This document shows positions 16,472 to 24,469 of a stretch of DNA of 64,000 nucleotides, in pieces. The position numbers and the translations under genes were made by a program. Where the stretch lies: NCBI RefSeq assembly GCF_000455825.1, contig NZ_ATAO01000013.1, positions 56,910 through 120,909 of the forward strand, read 5' to 3'. Source of the DNA: Microbacterium maritypicum MF109. Its GTDB lineage: Bacteria > Actinomycetota > Actinomycetes > Actinomycetales > Microbacteriaceae. Position 1 is the stretch's first letter. The number at the start of each line of letters is the position of its first letter. The notes beneath the pieces are model-generated. The model was not told where the DNA came from, did no database searches, and saw only the letters and a program-made list of their open reading frames with translations.

Positions 16472-18103
16472 TCAGGAGCGGTCGGCCCTGATCCCGAGCA
16501 GCTCGAGCGGGTGGGTCAGACGCCACCACGGGCTCGGCCCCTCCACATCCTCGGCCAGCACCAGAGGCGTGGTGACGGTGTTGAGCGGACCGGTCGTCGT
16601 CAGCGTGCCCACGGCGTCGTCCTGTTCACGGTCTTCGCCGAGATCGAAGGCCGTCGCCGCGGTGGCGGTCGCCCCGTTCCACAGCACCACATCGGCATCG
16701 GTCTCGGTGATGACGTCGACCTCCTCCCCCCAGGGGGTCGTGACCTGACCGACCACGGTGTCCTTCGCGACGGCGGGCGGCTGCGCCTCCAGCGCCGCTT
16801 CCGCCTCCGCGAACAGGGAGCGGGTGAGAGCGAGTCGCTCATCGTTGCCGGCCTGGTTCAGCGCCGCGGCGAAGAGGTGCACGGTCGTGTCGCCGATGAC
16901 GACGTCCTTCGCGGTGAGCAGGTTCCAGCCGACGAGCGTGCCGGTCTTGACGCCGACGACACCGGGATCGTCGAGCATCCCGTTCGTGTTGACGACGGTG
17001 CCGGCGCCCGGGAGGTCCACCGACTTGGTGCCGACGATCTCGGCGAACACCGGGTTCTGCATGGCACGCTCGCCGAGGGCGACCAGCGCCTCGGGGGTGG
17101 CCACATTACGCTCGTCGAAGCCGGACGGCGTCACCACGGTGATGCCGGTGAGGCCTCGTTCGCGCAGCCACACCTCGGCGGCCCGGGCGAATTCGCGATC
17201 GGACCCCCAGATCTCGCTCGCGAGCCGGTCGATGTAGTTGTTCGCCGATCCCATCAGCGTGCCCTGCAGGAGTTGATATTCGGTCAGCACCCCGCCGATC
17301 GGCACATCGAGTGCGGACTGGTCGCTGCGCCGGTAGTCCCAGTACTTCACGCTGTCGGCCCGGGTGAACGAGAACTCGGGCCCCTGTTCGCCCACCGCCA
17401 GCGGCATACGGTCGAGCACCATCAGGCTGCTCACGACCTTGGTGATGCTCGCGATGCTCACCGCATCGGGGATCGAGGCCGCAGTGGTCATGCCGGAGAT
17501 GCCGACGGCGCCCGCGCCCTCGGTGGGCCAGGTGACGGTGGCTGCGGCAGCGGGCGTCGTCGCGAACTCGACGGACTGCACTGTCGGAGGTACCTCGTGC
17601 AGCGGCCAGAGCAGCGTGGTGCCGGCATACGCGGCGACGAGGCCCACGAGCGTGGCCAGCGGAACGAGGATGCCGGGACGGGCGATGGCCGGGCGCAGGC
17701 GTGCCCCGCGGAGCAGGCCGTTCGTCCGCTCGGCTTCCGACGTCTCGTCGAGAGTCGCGGTGGCGGTGTGGTCGGCCACCGTCGCGGGGTCCACCCAGGT
17801 CAGAGCGGTGGCGGTGGTGGTCTCGTCCGCCCACTGGGGGGTGGTCGCGTCGAGCGCGGCGAGGGGATCGTCGGCGTCTCCCGCGGCAGTCTCACGCGGA
17901 ACGAATGGCGGTTTCGTCAGAGCGGGCGTGGCCGGTTCCGGGGCGACCACCGATTCCGGTGCGAGCGCGCGCGTCGACGTCTGCTCGGCCGTGAGCACCG
18001 AACCGCCCGACGCGGCATCGACGGAGCCGGAGGGGGCGGTGGTCGCGGGGCCGTCGTCACGGACGACGCCCGTCGCCTCGTCGGCGGGATCTGTTGCGGT
18101 CAC
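16472..18103 (-). CDS. Membrane-anchored D-alanyl-D-alanine carboxypeptidase (S13/S11-type)
   Basis: A 543-residue protein. Residues 1-140 are a cytoplasmic, Thr/Ala/Asp-rich disordered stretch, followed by one transmembrane helix (~144-168) and an extracellular penicillin-binding catalytic domain. Active-site motifs are S219-I-T-K222 (SxxK), S286-A-N288 (SxN) and K386-T-G388 (KTG). The enzyme would trim the terminal D-Ala of peptidoglycan stem peptides. Instead of a cleavable signal there is an N-in anchor with a long cytoplasmic tail, which could receive regulatory input such as phosphorylation. The GTG start at 18103 has TACCGT six bases upstream, so the mRNA is probably leaderless. Confidence 0.85.
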   Translation of the reverse strand: MTATDPADEATGVVRDDGPATTAPSGSVDAASGGSVLTAEQTSTRALAPESVVAPEPATPALTKPPFVPRETAAGDADDPLAALDATTPQWADETTTATALTWVDPATVADHTATATLDETSEAERTNGLLRGARLRPAIARPGILVPLATLVGLVAAYAGTTLLWPLHEVPPTVQSVEFATTPAAAATVTWPTEGAGAVGISGMTTAASIPDAVSIASITKVVSSLMVLDRMPLAVGEQGPEFSFTRADSVKYWDYRRSDQSALDVPIGGVLTEYQLLQGTLMGSANNYIDRLASEIWGSDREFARAAEVWLRERGLTGITVVTPSGFDERNVATPEALVALGERAMQNPVFAEIVGTKSVDLPGAGTVVNTNGMLDDPGVVGVKTGTLVGWNLLTAKDVVIGDTTVHLFAAALNQAGNDERLALTRSLFAEAEAALEAQPPAVAKDTVVGQVTTPWGEEVDVITETDADVVLWNGATATAATAFDLGEDREQDDAVGTLTTTGPLNTVTTPLVLAEDVEGPSPWWRLTHPLELLGIRADRS

Positions 18104-18109
18104 TCGTTC

Positions 18110-18115
18110 ACGGTA
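18110..18115 (-). promoter_or_regulatory. Leaderless-type -10 (TACCGT) of the carboxypeptidase gene
   Basis: On the minus strand TACCGT ends six bases before the GTG at 18103. Confidence 0.5.
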
Positions 18116-18188
18116 CCCAATCCCGGGCGGGTTCCGCGGCGCACAGCCTTGTCGCCACGCGGGTGTCGCCAGCGGGTAGGATCTTCAG

Positions 18189-18283
18189 CACAACCACGGG
18201 AGTCCGGCGAGCCGGGCTGAGAGGGAGCGAATCGCGCTTCGACCGTCGAACCTGATCTGGGTCATGCCAGCGCAGGGAGGAGT
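18189..18283 (+). ncRNA. TPP riboswitch (THI element)
   Basis: The conserved blocks are all present in order: ACGGGAGTCCGG, then GGGCTGAGAGGG, then GAACCTGATCTGGGTC, and ATGCCAGCGCAGGGAGG. The 3' conserved strand includes GGGAGG at 18275-18280, seven bases before the ATG at 18288, so the aptamer itself contains the ribosome binding site. Ligand binding should therefore hide it directly, with no separate expression platform. The downstream genes are a YkoEDC thiamine-precursor transporter. Confidence 0.95.
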
Positions 18284-18287
18284 TCAG

Positions 18288-18944
18288 ATGAGTACGCCTA
18301 CGTCCACATCCGCACAGCAGGCATCCGCCGATGCGAACGGGCTGCACCGCCCATCGATCTGGCGCTGGCGCGTCGTCGACATCGTCGTCGCCGCTGTCCT
18401 CGGCGTCGCGATCGGTCTCGTGTTCTGGGGATGGAACACCATCGGATACGCGTGGTTCGGCGCGGCCGACGCCCTGACACCGGGCCTCGGTGGCATCGCC
18501 GTCGGCATCTGGCTGCTCGGCGGTGTCGTCGGCGGTCTCGTGATCCGCAAGCCGGGGGCCGCGCTCGTGGTCGAACTGGTCGCCGCGATCGTGTCGATGC
18601 TGATCGGCAACGTGTGGGGTGTCTCGACCGTGTTGTCGGGCATCGTGCAGGGCCTCGGTGCAGAGATCATCTTCGCCCTGTTCTTCTACCGTCGTTTCGG
18701 GATCGCAGTCGCTGCGCTCGCCGGCGTCGGAGCCGCCGTGGCCGCCTGGGTGTTCGAGCTGTTCTACGGCAGCTCGCCGAACATCCTGAAGTCGGTCGAG
18801 TTCAACACGATCTATCTGATCAGCGTGGTCGTCTCCGGGGCGATCCTGGCCGGCGTGGTCGGTTGGCTGCTCGTACGCGCCCTCGCCGTCACCGGCGCCC
18901 TCAACCGCTTCGCCGTCGGGCGAGAGCACGTGCGCGAGGTCTGA
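18288..18944 (+). CDS. ykoE: ECF transporter S component for thiamine precursor (YkoE family)
   Basis: A 218-residue integral membrane protein with about five or six helices (WRWRVVDIVVAAVLGVAIGLVFW, then LGGIAVGIWLLGGVVGGLV, and so on). This is the YkoE substrate-binding subunit of an energy-coupling-factor importer, usually for hydroxymethylpyrimidine or thiamine. The first ~25 residues are polar. The ATG at 18288 is set by the GGGAGG at the end of the TPP riboswitch. The ATPase gene begins two bases after its stop. Synthesis should fall when TPP is plentiful. Confidence 0.9.
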   Translation: MSTPTSTSAQQASADANGLHRPSIWRWRVVDIVVAAVLGVAIGLVFWGWNTIGYAWFGAADALTPGLGGIAVGIWLLGGVVGGLVIRKPGAALVVELVAAIVSMLIGNVWGVSTVLSGIVQGLGAEIIFALFFYRRFGIAVAALAGVGAAVAAWVFELFYGSSPNILKSVEFNTIYLISVVVSGAILAGVVGWLLVRALAVTGALNRFAVGREHVREV

Positions 18945-18946
18945 GC

Positions 18947-20410
18947 GTGACCTTCGCCTCCCCGGCCCGCGTGCAGGCTACGGGCTGGGGCTGGCGGTAC
19001 GCCGGTCGAAAGCGTCCCGCCGTCGCGGACGTCTCCTTCACGATCGAACCGGGCGAGCGGGTGCTCCTGCTCGGCGCCTCGGGTGCAGGGAAGTCGACGC
19101 TGCTCGCCGGCCTCGCCGGGGTCCTCGGCGATGACGACGAGGGGGAACGGACGGGGTCGTTGCGCATCGACGGTGCGGCCCCCGAGTCACGGCACGGTCA
19201 GGTCGGACTCGTCCTGCAGGACCCGGACGCCGGCATCGTGCTGTCGAAGGTCGGCGACGACGTCGCGTTCGGCTGCGAGAACCTGGGCGTCGCGGCGTCC
19301 GAGATCCCGGGTCGCGTCGCCGAGGCGCTCGACGCCGTCGGCCTCGATGTTCCGCTGCGACGCCCCACGAAGGCGCTCTCCGGCGGGCAGAAGCAGCGGC
19401 TGGTGCTGGCCGGTGTGCTCGCGATGCGACCGGGGCTGCTGCTGCTCGACGAGCCCACCGCGAACCTCGACCCGGAGGGGGTGCGGGAGGTGCGGGCGAG
19501 TGTCGAGCGCGCCGTCGAGACGACCGGCGCGACGCTCGTGGTCGTCGAGCACCGCACCCCGATCTGGGTCGATCTGATGACGCGCGTGATCGTGCTGGCG
19601 GCCGACGGAGGACTCCTCGCCGACGGTGCGCCCGCGCAGGTGTTCGCGGCCCACGGCGACGTGCTCGCCGATGCGGGGGTGTGGGTGCCCGACCGCGGCA
19701 TCGACCTTCCGATGCTCGAACAGGTTCCTGCCTCCGATGCCCTCACGGCCTCCGCGCTCTCGATCGCGAGAGAGGCGGGCGTCGTCGTGCAGTCGGGGCT
19801 CGACCTGCGCGTGCCGCGTGCGAACGCGACCGTGATCACCGGGCCGAACGGCGCGGGCAAGTCGACGCTCGCACTCACCCTCGCCGGCCTCATCCCGGAG
19901 CAGGCCGGCGAAGTGCGTTCGGCGCCCGAGCTGGCGGGGCGCAAGGGCCCCCGCCCGATCCGCTGGTCCTCGCGTGAGCTGCTCACCCGCATCGGCATGG
20001 TCTTCCAGGAGCCGGAGCATCAGTTCCTCACGCAGACGCTGCGCGACGAGCTCGCCGTCGGCCCGCGAGCCCTCGGGTGGGACCGCGCGAAGACGGACGG
20101 CGTCGTCGAGGAACTGCTCGAGCGCCTCGGACTCGCGTCTCTCGCGCTCGCCAACCCGTTCACGCTCTCCGGCGGGCAGAAGCGTCGACTGTCCGTCGCG
20201 ACCGTGCTGGCGGGAGCACCCGAGGTGATCGTGCTCGACGAGCCGACCTTCGGGCAGGACCGGCGTGGGTGGATCTCGCTCGTCGCGCTCCTGCAGGAGG
20301 AGATCGCGCGTGGTCGGTCGATCGTCGCGGTCACGCACGACGACGCCGTGATCCGACACCTGGGCGGGCATCGCATCGAACTGGGACGCGAAGGGGAGGC
20401 GACATCGTGA
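18947..20410 (+). CDS. ykoD: ECF transporter dual ATPase component (YkoD family)
   Basis: A 487-residue protein with two fused ATPase domains. Domain one has GASGAGKST, ALSGGQKQRLVLAGVLA and LLLDEPTANLDP. Domain two has GPNGAGKST, FTLSGGQKRRLSVATVLA and VIVLDEPTFGQD. It energises uptake with the S component and the T component on either side. The GTG start lies directly after the ykoE stop, and the 3' end overlaps the T-component GTG by four bases (GTGA). The three genes form a coupled operon under the TPP riboswitch. Confidence 0.93.
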   Translation: MTFASPARVQATGWGWRYAGRKRPAVADVSFTIEPGERVLLLGASGAGKSTLLAGLAGVLGDDDEGERTGSLRIDGAAPESRHGQVGLVLQDPDAGIVLSKVGDDVAFGCENLGVAASEIPGRVAEALDAVGLDVPLRRPTKALSGGQKQRLVLAGVLAMRPGLLLLDEPTANLDPEGVREVRASVERAVETTGATLVVVEHRTPIWVDLMTRVIVLAADGGLLADGAPAQVFAAHGDVLADAGVWVPDRGIDLPMLEQVPASDALTASALSIAREAGVVVQSGLDLRVPRANATVITGPNGAGKSTLALTLAGLIPEQAGEVRSAPELAGRKGPRPIRWSSRELLTRIGMVFQEPEHQFLTQTLRDELAVGPRALGWDRAKTDGVVEELLERLGLASLALANPFTLSGGQKRRLSVATVLAGAPEVIVLDEPTFGQDRRGWISLVALLQEEIARGRSIVAVTHDDAVIRHLGGHRIELGREGEATS

Positions 20411-21186
20411 CGGCGGTCGAGACCGCACGGACGGTATGGCTCGACGGTGTGAACCCGGTGACGAAGCTGGTGCTCGCCGTGCTGCTGTCGGTGCCGCTGT
20501 TCGCGTCCATCGACGTCACGAGTGCGCTGGCCGCGATCGTCCTGCAGCTGCTCTGCCTGCCGTTGACCCGACTGCGGCTGTCGACGGTGCTGAAGCGCCT
20601 GCTGCCGATCGCGATCTTCGCACCGATCGCCGGCGTGAGCATGCTGCTCTACGCCGAACCCGCAGGGCGGATCTACTGGACCTTCGGATTCGCCACGATC
20701 AGCGAGGATTCCATCACGCTCGCGATCGCGGTGAGCCTGCGCGTGATCGCGCTCGGACTGCCGACGATCCTGCTCTTCGGCGGCACCGACCCCACAGAGC
20801 TCGCCGATGCGCTGGCCCAGGTCGCGAAGCTCCCCAGTCGCTTCGTGCTCGGCATCCTCGCCGGCACCCGGATGCTGGGCCTGTTCCTCGACGACTGGCG
20901 CACCATGAGCCTGGCCCGTCGTGCACGGGGCGTGGGGGATCGGGGTGTGCTGCGACGATTCTTCTCGATGGCCTTCGTGCTGCTCGTGTTCGCGGTGCGG
21001 CGCGGGTCCACGCTGGCACTCGCGATGGAGGCGCGCGGCTTCGGCTCCGGCATCCCCCGCACCTGGTCGCGACCGTCCCGGTTGCACCCGCGCGATGCGG
21101 TGGCGCTGATCGGCGGCATCGCGATCATGGCCCTCGCCCTTGCCGCCGCCGTCCTCGTCGGGACCTTCCGATTCGTGTGGAGCTAG
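20407..21186 (+). CDS. ykoC: ECF transporter T component (YkoC family)
   Basis: A 259-residue transmembrane coupling protein. It has hydrophobic segments from ~20-75 and further helices at ~90-130 and ~230-255. Two cytoplasmic ARR/ARG-type motifs contact the ATPases (TMSLARRARGVGDRG and LALAMEARGFGSG). This is the standard EcfT pattern. The start is a GTG overlapping the ykoD stop. The stop codon lies inside a short hairpin shared with the convergent CHY gene. Confidence 0.9.
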   Translation: MTAVETARTVWLDGVNPVTKLVLAVLLSVPLFASIDVTSALAAIVLQLLCLPLTRLRLSTVLKRLLPIAIFAPIAGVSMLLYAEPAGRIYWTFGFATISEDSITLAIAVSLRVIALGLPTILLFGGTDPTELADALAQVAKLPSRFVLGILAGTRMLGLFLDDWRTMSLARRARGVGDRGVLRRFFSMAFVLLVFAVRRGSTLALAMEARGFGSGIPRTWSRPSRLHPRDAVALIGGIAIMALALAAAVLVGTFRFVWS

Positions 21187-21200
21187 GGTCGGCTAGCTCC
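21179..21200. terminator. Small bidirectional hairpin spanning two stop codons
   Basis: GGAGCTA (21179-21185) pairs with TAGCTCC (21194-21200) around an 8-base loop. The stem contains the TAG stops of both convergent genes, ykoC and the CHY zinc-finger gene. The stem is short, so termination strength is uncertain. Confidence 0.4.
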
Positions 21201-21543
21201 AACTCGGCTGGAAGTAGTGCTCCCGGTGCAGAGCACAGCGCTCGTTGAACGGGGCGGTGCAGCGAGGGCAGCCCGTCACCGCGAAGTACTCGGTGATCGT
21301 GAGCTCGTGTCCGCATGCGCCGCAGAGGATCGCCGCGGTGTCGTGCTGCTCGGGCGCCCACTGCTGCGCCGGATGCCCCGCAGACTCCTCGTGACAGCGG
21401 TGGCACGGGTAGTAGTCGCCGCAGCAGGCGAAGCGGATCGCGATGATGTCTGTCGGGCCCCGGTAGTGCACGCACCGGGTCATGTCGTCGACGACCGGGC
21501 CGAACACCGGCGGTCGACCGGCGGGCGGGGGCGCCACGCTCAT
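21193..21543 (-). CDS. CHY-type zinc-finger protein
   Basis: A 116-residue cysteine/histidine-rich protein. The pattern begins RCVHYRGPTDIIAIRFACCGDYYPCHRCHEE and continues with CGACGHELT and GCPRCTAPFNERCALHREHYF. This is the CHY zinc-finger arrangement (C-H-Y core, further CxxC pairs) also found in the RCHY1/Pirh2 N-terminus and mitochondrial Hot13. It should bind several zinc ions; the bacterial role is unknown. The ATG overlaps the end of the upstream phosphotransferase gene by four bases, so the two are co-translated. Confidence 0.85.
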   Translation of the reverse strand: MSVAPPPAGRPPVFGPVVDDMTRCVHYRGPTDIIAIRFACCGDYYPCHRCHEESAGHPAQQWAPEQHDTAAILCGACGHELTITEYFAVTGCPRCTAPFNERCALHREHYFQPSWS

Positions 21544-22265
21544 GTCTCGTTCCAGAGCCGCCGGTAGTAGTCGAGGCGCTCGTAGTCGGGCTCGACCCCG
21601 TAGGCCTCGATGAGCGTGTCCTCCCAGCCGGAACCGAAGTTCCACATCGTGCTCATCGACGCCACGGCGATGTCGGCCCAGCGGTCGGCGACTCCGAGAG
21701 CTGCGAGATCGACGAACGCGGCGGGACGGCCGGCGGCGTCGAGAAGCGTGTTCGGCATGCAGGCATCGCCGTGGCACACCACCAAGCGGTCGATCGGTGG
21801 CGCCTGGTGCAGCTCGTCGGGCACGATCGTGCCGCGGTCGGCGGCGTTGGCGATCCGCCACTGCGTGCTCCACTCCCAGGGGCATTCGGCCACGGGCAGG
21901 GCGTCGTGCAGCGCCCGCAGGCCCGCGCCGACCGACCGTACCGCGGTCTCGGGCTGGTCGGCCCAGCGCGGGTCGACGGCACTGCTCGCGTCGAGTGCGA
22001 CGGTGACGAGCCACTCGTGTGTCTGGTCCTGCCCCTGTTCGAGCACCTCGGGCACCGCGATCCAGGTGCGCGCCCACCTCATGCGCTCGGCTTCGTCGCG
22101 CATGTTCGCCTCGTCGTCGAGCGGCCCCCATTTGATGTAGCGGCCGTCGTCGGTGCGGAAGGTCAGCCCGCCGATCCCGTTGAGCCAGACCGGCACGAGC
22201 GCCGCACCGCGGGCGAGCTCGCGCACCCGCGTCGGCACGTCGAGGGAGGCGGAGGGGATGCTCAT
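21540..22265 (-). CDS. Aminoglycoside 3'-phosphotransferase-like kinase (APH family)
   Basis: A 241-residue protein of the APH/choline-kinase fold. Key motifs are the Brenner loop VVCHGDACMPNTLLD (HGDxxxxN) and the metal-binding DLAALGVADRWADIA. The N-terminal lobe has GGLTFRTDDGRYIKWGP with the ATP-contacting lysine. Length and C-terminal 'YRRLW' features resemble chromosomal APH(3')-like enzymes, so an antibiotic or small-molecule hydroxyl is a likely acceptor; the true substrate is unknown. The ATG at 22265 is preferred: CAGGAT ends six bases upstream. It overlaps the CHY gene downstream. Confidence 0.8.
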   Translation of the reverse strand: MSIPSASLDVPTRVRELARGAALVPVWLNGIGGLTFRTDDGRYIKWGPLDDEANMRDEAERMRWARTWIAVPEVLEQGQDQTHEWLVTVALDASSAVDPRWADQPETAVRSVGAGLRALHDALPVAECPWEWSTQWRIANAADRGTIVPDELHQAPPIDRLVVCHGDACMPNTLLDAAGRPAAFVDLAALGVADRWADIAVASMSTMWNFGSGWEDTLIEAYGVEPDYERLDYYRRLWNET

Positions 22266-22271
22266 CCGTCC

Positions 22272-22277
22272 ATCCTG
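22272..22277 (-). promoter_or_regulatory. Leaderless-type -10 (CAGGAT) of the APH-like gene
   Basis: On the minus strand CAGGAT ends six bases before the ATG at 22265. The region further upstream (22278-22330) contains a duplicated CGGGTGACGGCG. Confidence 0.4.
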
Positions 22278-22330
22278 CCCGACGGCGACGGGTGACGGCG
22301 GCGGTGGCGGGTGACGGCGACCGGTGCGGT

Positions 22331-23269
22331 TCATCGGCTCTCGTCGCGCAGGCCTTCGAGGTAGGCGTTGTAGGCGTCGAGCTCGGTCGTGCCGTGCGCA
22401 TCGGCGTAGCGGTCATCGGCGGCGGCGCGGGCCGTGTCATCACGGAACCACCGATGCATCACGTACACGAGCATCAGCAGCGTCGGCGCCTCGCCGTAGG
22501 ACCAGGCCAGACCGCCCGCCAGACGCTGGTCCTCGAGCGGATCCATCCCGAGGGCGAGGGTCGGGGCGACGAAGTGGTCGACGAGCATCGTCGTCGCCAT
22601 CATCAGGAAGACCCCGAAGAACGCGTGCAGGGCGGCCTCGGCGAAGACGTCGAGTGCCCGCCCGCCGTGCCCGAGACGCACGGGGAGGGGATCGGAGCTC
22701 AGCACCGGGATCGCGAACAGGATGCCCACGATGAGGAACCCGACCTCCAGGGCGATGTGACCGCCGGAAGCAGCGAGGACGCGATCGGCGAGACCGGCCA
22801 GATACAGACCGTAGAACGCGATCAGGTACACCGGCAGGGCGATCCACGGGCTCAGGATCCATCGGGCGACGCGGCTGCGGAGTCCGCCGTGCGCGGCACG
22901 CAGCGCGGCGGCACCCAGCCCGTGGTGGGGCGTGGCACGCAGGAGCAGGGTGCCCGGTGATCCGAGCACCAGCAGGGGCGGGATCGCGATCATCAGCGTG
23001 AGCTGCTGGAACATGAACACCGACATCAGCGCGTAGCCGTATGCCTCGACCCCGAGACCGGTGACGGCCGCGAGCGCGAGGCAGCCCAGGAGGAACACGA
23101 CCGTGCGCCAGACGGGCCACCGGCGGTGCTGCCGCCAGAGGCGGATCGCGCCGACGAGGTACGCCATGGCCAGCACGGCGGCGACCAGGGGCAGGAGGGG
23201 GAACGGGCCCGGTGCGGGCAGCACGAGGTCGGCGAAGGTCGGCGGCGCGTTCGGCATCCAGTTGTTCAT
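22331..23269 (-). CDS. CtaG-like (caa3_CtaG family) membrane protein, cytochrome c oxidase assembly type
   Basis: A 312-residue polytopic protein with about seven helices. It begins 'NAPPTFADLVLPAPGPFPLLPLVAAVLAMAYLVG' and contains conserved histidines and methionines in 'MSVFMFQQLTLMIAIPPLLVLG' and 'ATPHHGLGA'. Others are in 'SGGHIALEVGFLIVG' and 'HAFFGVFLMMATTMLVDHF'. The caa3_CtaG family is linked to copper delivery to oxidases, and stand-alone copies often sit in metal-resistance clusters. The ATG at 23269 overlaps the lspA stop by four bases. No oxidase subunit gene is nearby, so copper handling is an inference. Confidence 0.82.
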   Translation of the reverse strand: MNNWMPNAPPTFADLVLPAPGPFPLLPLVAAVLAMAYLVGAIRLWRQHRRWPVWRTVVFLLGCLALAAVTGLGVEAYGYALMSVFMFQQLTLMIAIPPLLVLGSPGTLLLRATPHHGLGAAALRAAHGGLRSRVARWILSPWIALPVYLIAFYGLYLAGLADRVLAASGGHIALEVGFLIVGILFAIPVLSSDPLPVRLGHGGRALDVFAEAALHAFFGVFLMMATTMLVDHFVAPTLALGMDPLEDQRLAGGLAWSYGEAPTLLMLVYVMHRWFRDDTARAAADDRYADAHGTTELDAYNAYLEGLRDESR

Positions 23270-23802
23270 CCGTTCGCGCCCTCTCGTTCGTCGTCCGGCC
23301 GGTCGCCGAAGGCCGCGTTCCGTGTCTGCGCACGGTGACGGACCCCGGCCCCGATGACGAGGACGACGCCTCCGATCGCGAGCGCGACGTCGGCGAGGTT
23401 CCCGATGAACCAGTTCCCGTACGCGAGGAAGTCGGTGACATGGCCGATGCCGAACCCGGGGGGAGCGAGCAGACGGTCCAGCACGTTCCCGATGGCGCCC
23501 CCGAGGATGAAACCCAACCCCCAGGCCCGCCACGTCGTGCGTGCGCGGACCGCGGCGACGAACAGGGCGGCGACGGCGCCCACGCCGACCACGGTCAGCA
23601 CCCAGGTCGCCCCGGAGCCCAGCGACAGCACCGCCCCGGGGTTGTAGGCGAGCTGCAGGCCGAGCGCATCACCCAGAACGGGTATCCGTTCCGTCTGGCT
23701 GAGCCCGGCGATCGCGGCCGCTTTGGTGCTCTGGTCGATCAGGACGACGAGGCCGGCGATCACGAAGGCGACGGCGTACTTCGGGACGCTCTCACGCTTC
23801 AT
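23266..23802 (-). CDS. lspA: Signal peptidase II (lipoprotein signal peptidase), accessory copy likely
   Basis: A 178-residue membrane aspartyl protease with four helices. The catalytic aspartates are D109 (GGAIGNVLDRL) and D138 (FIGNLADVAL); the N-terminal LIDQSTK and the central AYNPGAVLS are also family marks. It removes signal peptides from diacylated prolipoproteins. Its place between CtaG-like and small membrane protein genes, not beside rluD or ileS, suggests a second copy in a metal-type cluster. It overlaps neighbours on both sides (four and eleven bases). Confidence 0.9.
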   Translation of the reverse strand: MKRESVPKYAVAFVIAGLVVLIDQSTKAAAIAGLSQTERIPVLGDALGLQLAYNPGAVLSLGSGATWVLTVVGVGAVAALFVAAVRARTTWRAWGLGFILGGAIGNVLDRLLAPPGFGIGHVTDFLAYGNWFIGNLADVALAIGGVVLVIGAGVRHRAQTRNAAFGDRPDDEREGANG

Positions 23803-24247
23803 CGGACGGTCCCGTCTCCGCTGCCCGATCGCGTCTCCGCCGCGCGCGCCCCGCCAAGACCACCCCGGTCGCTCCGAGGGCGAGGAGGAAGCCGATCCCG
23901 ACGAGGAAGACGGTCCCCAGGAATCCGAGGTCGTCGCGCTGCACCCTCCGCTCGCCGTTCTGCTGCTCGTGCGTCGTGCTGCTGGTCGGTGTCGGTGTGG
24001 GTGTGGGTGTGGGTGTGGGTGCGGGGGTCTGAGTCGTCGCGGGCGTATCCGCCTCTGAGGCGCCGACGATGCTGTGGGGCACGTGCGCGGCTGCCGACTC
24101 CCCGCCGACGAGCAGGATCAGGACGCTGAGCACCGCCCCCATGACGGTCGTGCCCACCGTGCGCCGCATCGTCCAGCCGATCGGGTTCGTCTGCGGACTC
24201 GGGCGTTGGGGAGCGCGCCGATCGGCGTTGTCCACGGGGCTTTTCAT
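23792..24247 (-). CDS. Secreted/membrane protein with Thr-Pro repeat linker, unknown function
   Basis: A 151-residue protein. A cytoplasmic N-terminus of ~25 residues leads to a signal-like hydrophobic helix ending in ESAAAH. An extracellular (TP)n linker (APTPTPTPTPTPTPT) follows, with a His-containing polar region, then a second helix near the C-terminus (GTVFLVGIGFLLALGATGVV) and a basic tail. The layout resembles LPXTG-like surface anchors without the LPXTG motif. The ATG at 24247 has a strong GAAGGAGA site. It probably heads the four-gene run ending with the CtaG-like gene. Confidence 0.6.
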   Translation of the reverse strand: MKSPVDNADRRAPQRPSPQTNPIGWTMRRTVGTTVMGAVLSVLILLVGGESAAAHVPHSIVGASEADTPATTQTPAPTPTPTPTPTPTSSTTHEQQNGERRVQRDDLGFLGTVFLVGIGFLLALGATGVVLAGRARRRRDRAAETGPSDEA

Positions 24248-24469
24248 GGGTCTCCTTCGAGGGGTGAGAGCAGATTGTTCGAGAGGACGGAGCCTCGGAT
24301 GGTGCCGCGCACGCAACGCACGGCTTCAGGAGTCGGGGGTCGCGCGGAGTCGACGCGAGAGGTCGACGCGAGATGTCTACTCAGGAGGTCGACAGGGATA
24401 TCGAGGGGATGCCGCGGGGGAGGCCGGGTTGCGAGCGGCGGATGCGGTCGCGCGGGTGCGGCCGGCGGA
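24248..24469. other. Intergenic region with GTCGAC-containing repeats
   Basis: No gene is seen in these 222 bases. GGTCGACGCGAGA-like words occur twice in tandem near 24350-24372, and a third GGTCGAC at about 24389. These could be binding sites controlling the 24247 gene. Confidence 0.35.

Noticed and set aside
21540..22265. Acquired antibiotic-resistance cassette suggested by the APH-like gene
   Set aside because: Base composition matches neighbours, there is no transposase or integron structure, and the gene is coupled to a CHY zinc-finger gene.
23996..24024. GT-repeat as a regulatory simple-sequence tract
   Set aside because: It codes in frame for the Thr-Pro linker of the 23792-24247 protein; no evidence for phase variation beyond the repeat itself.
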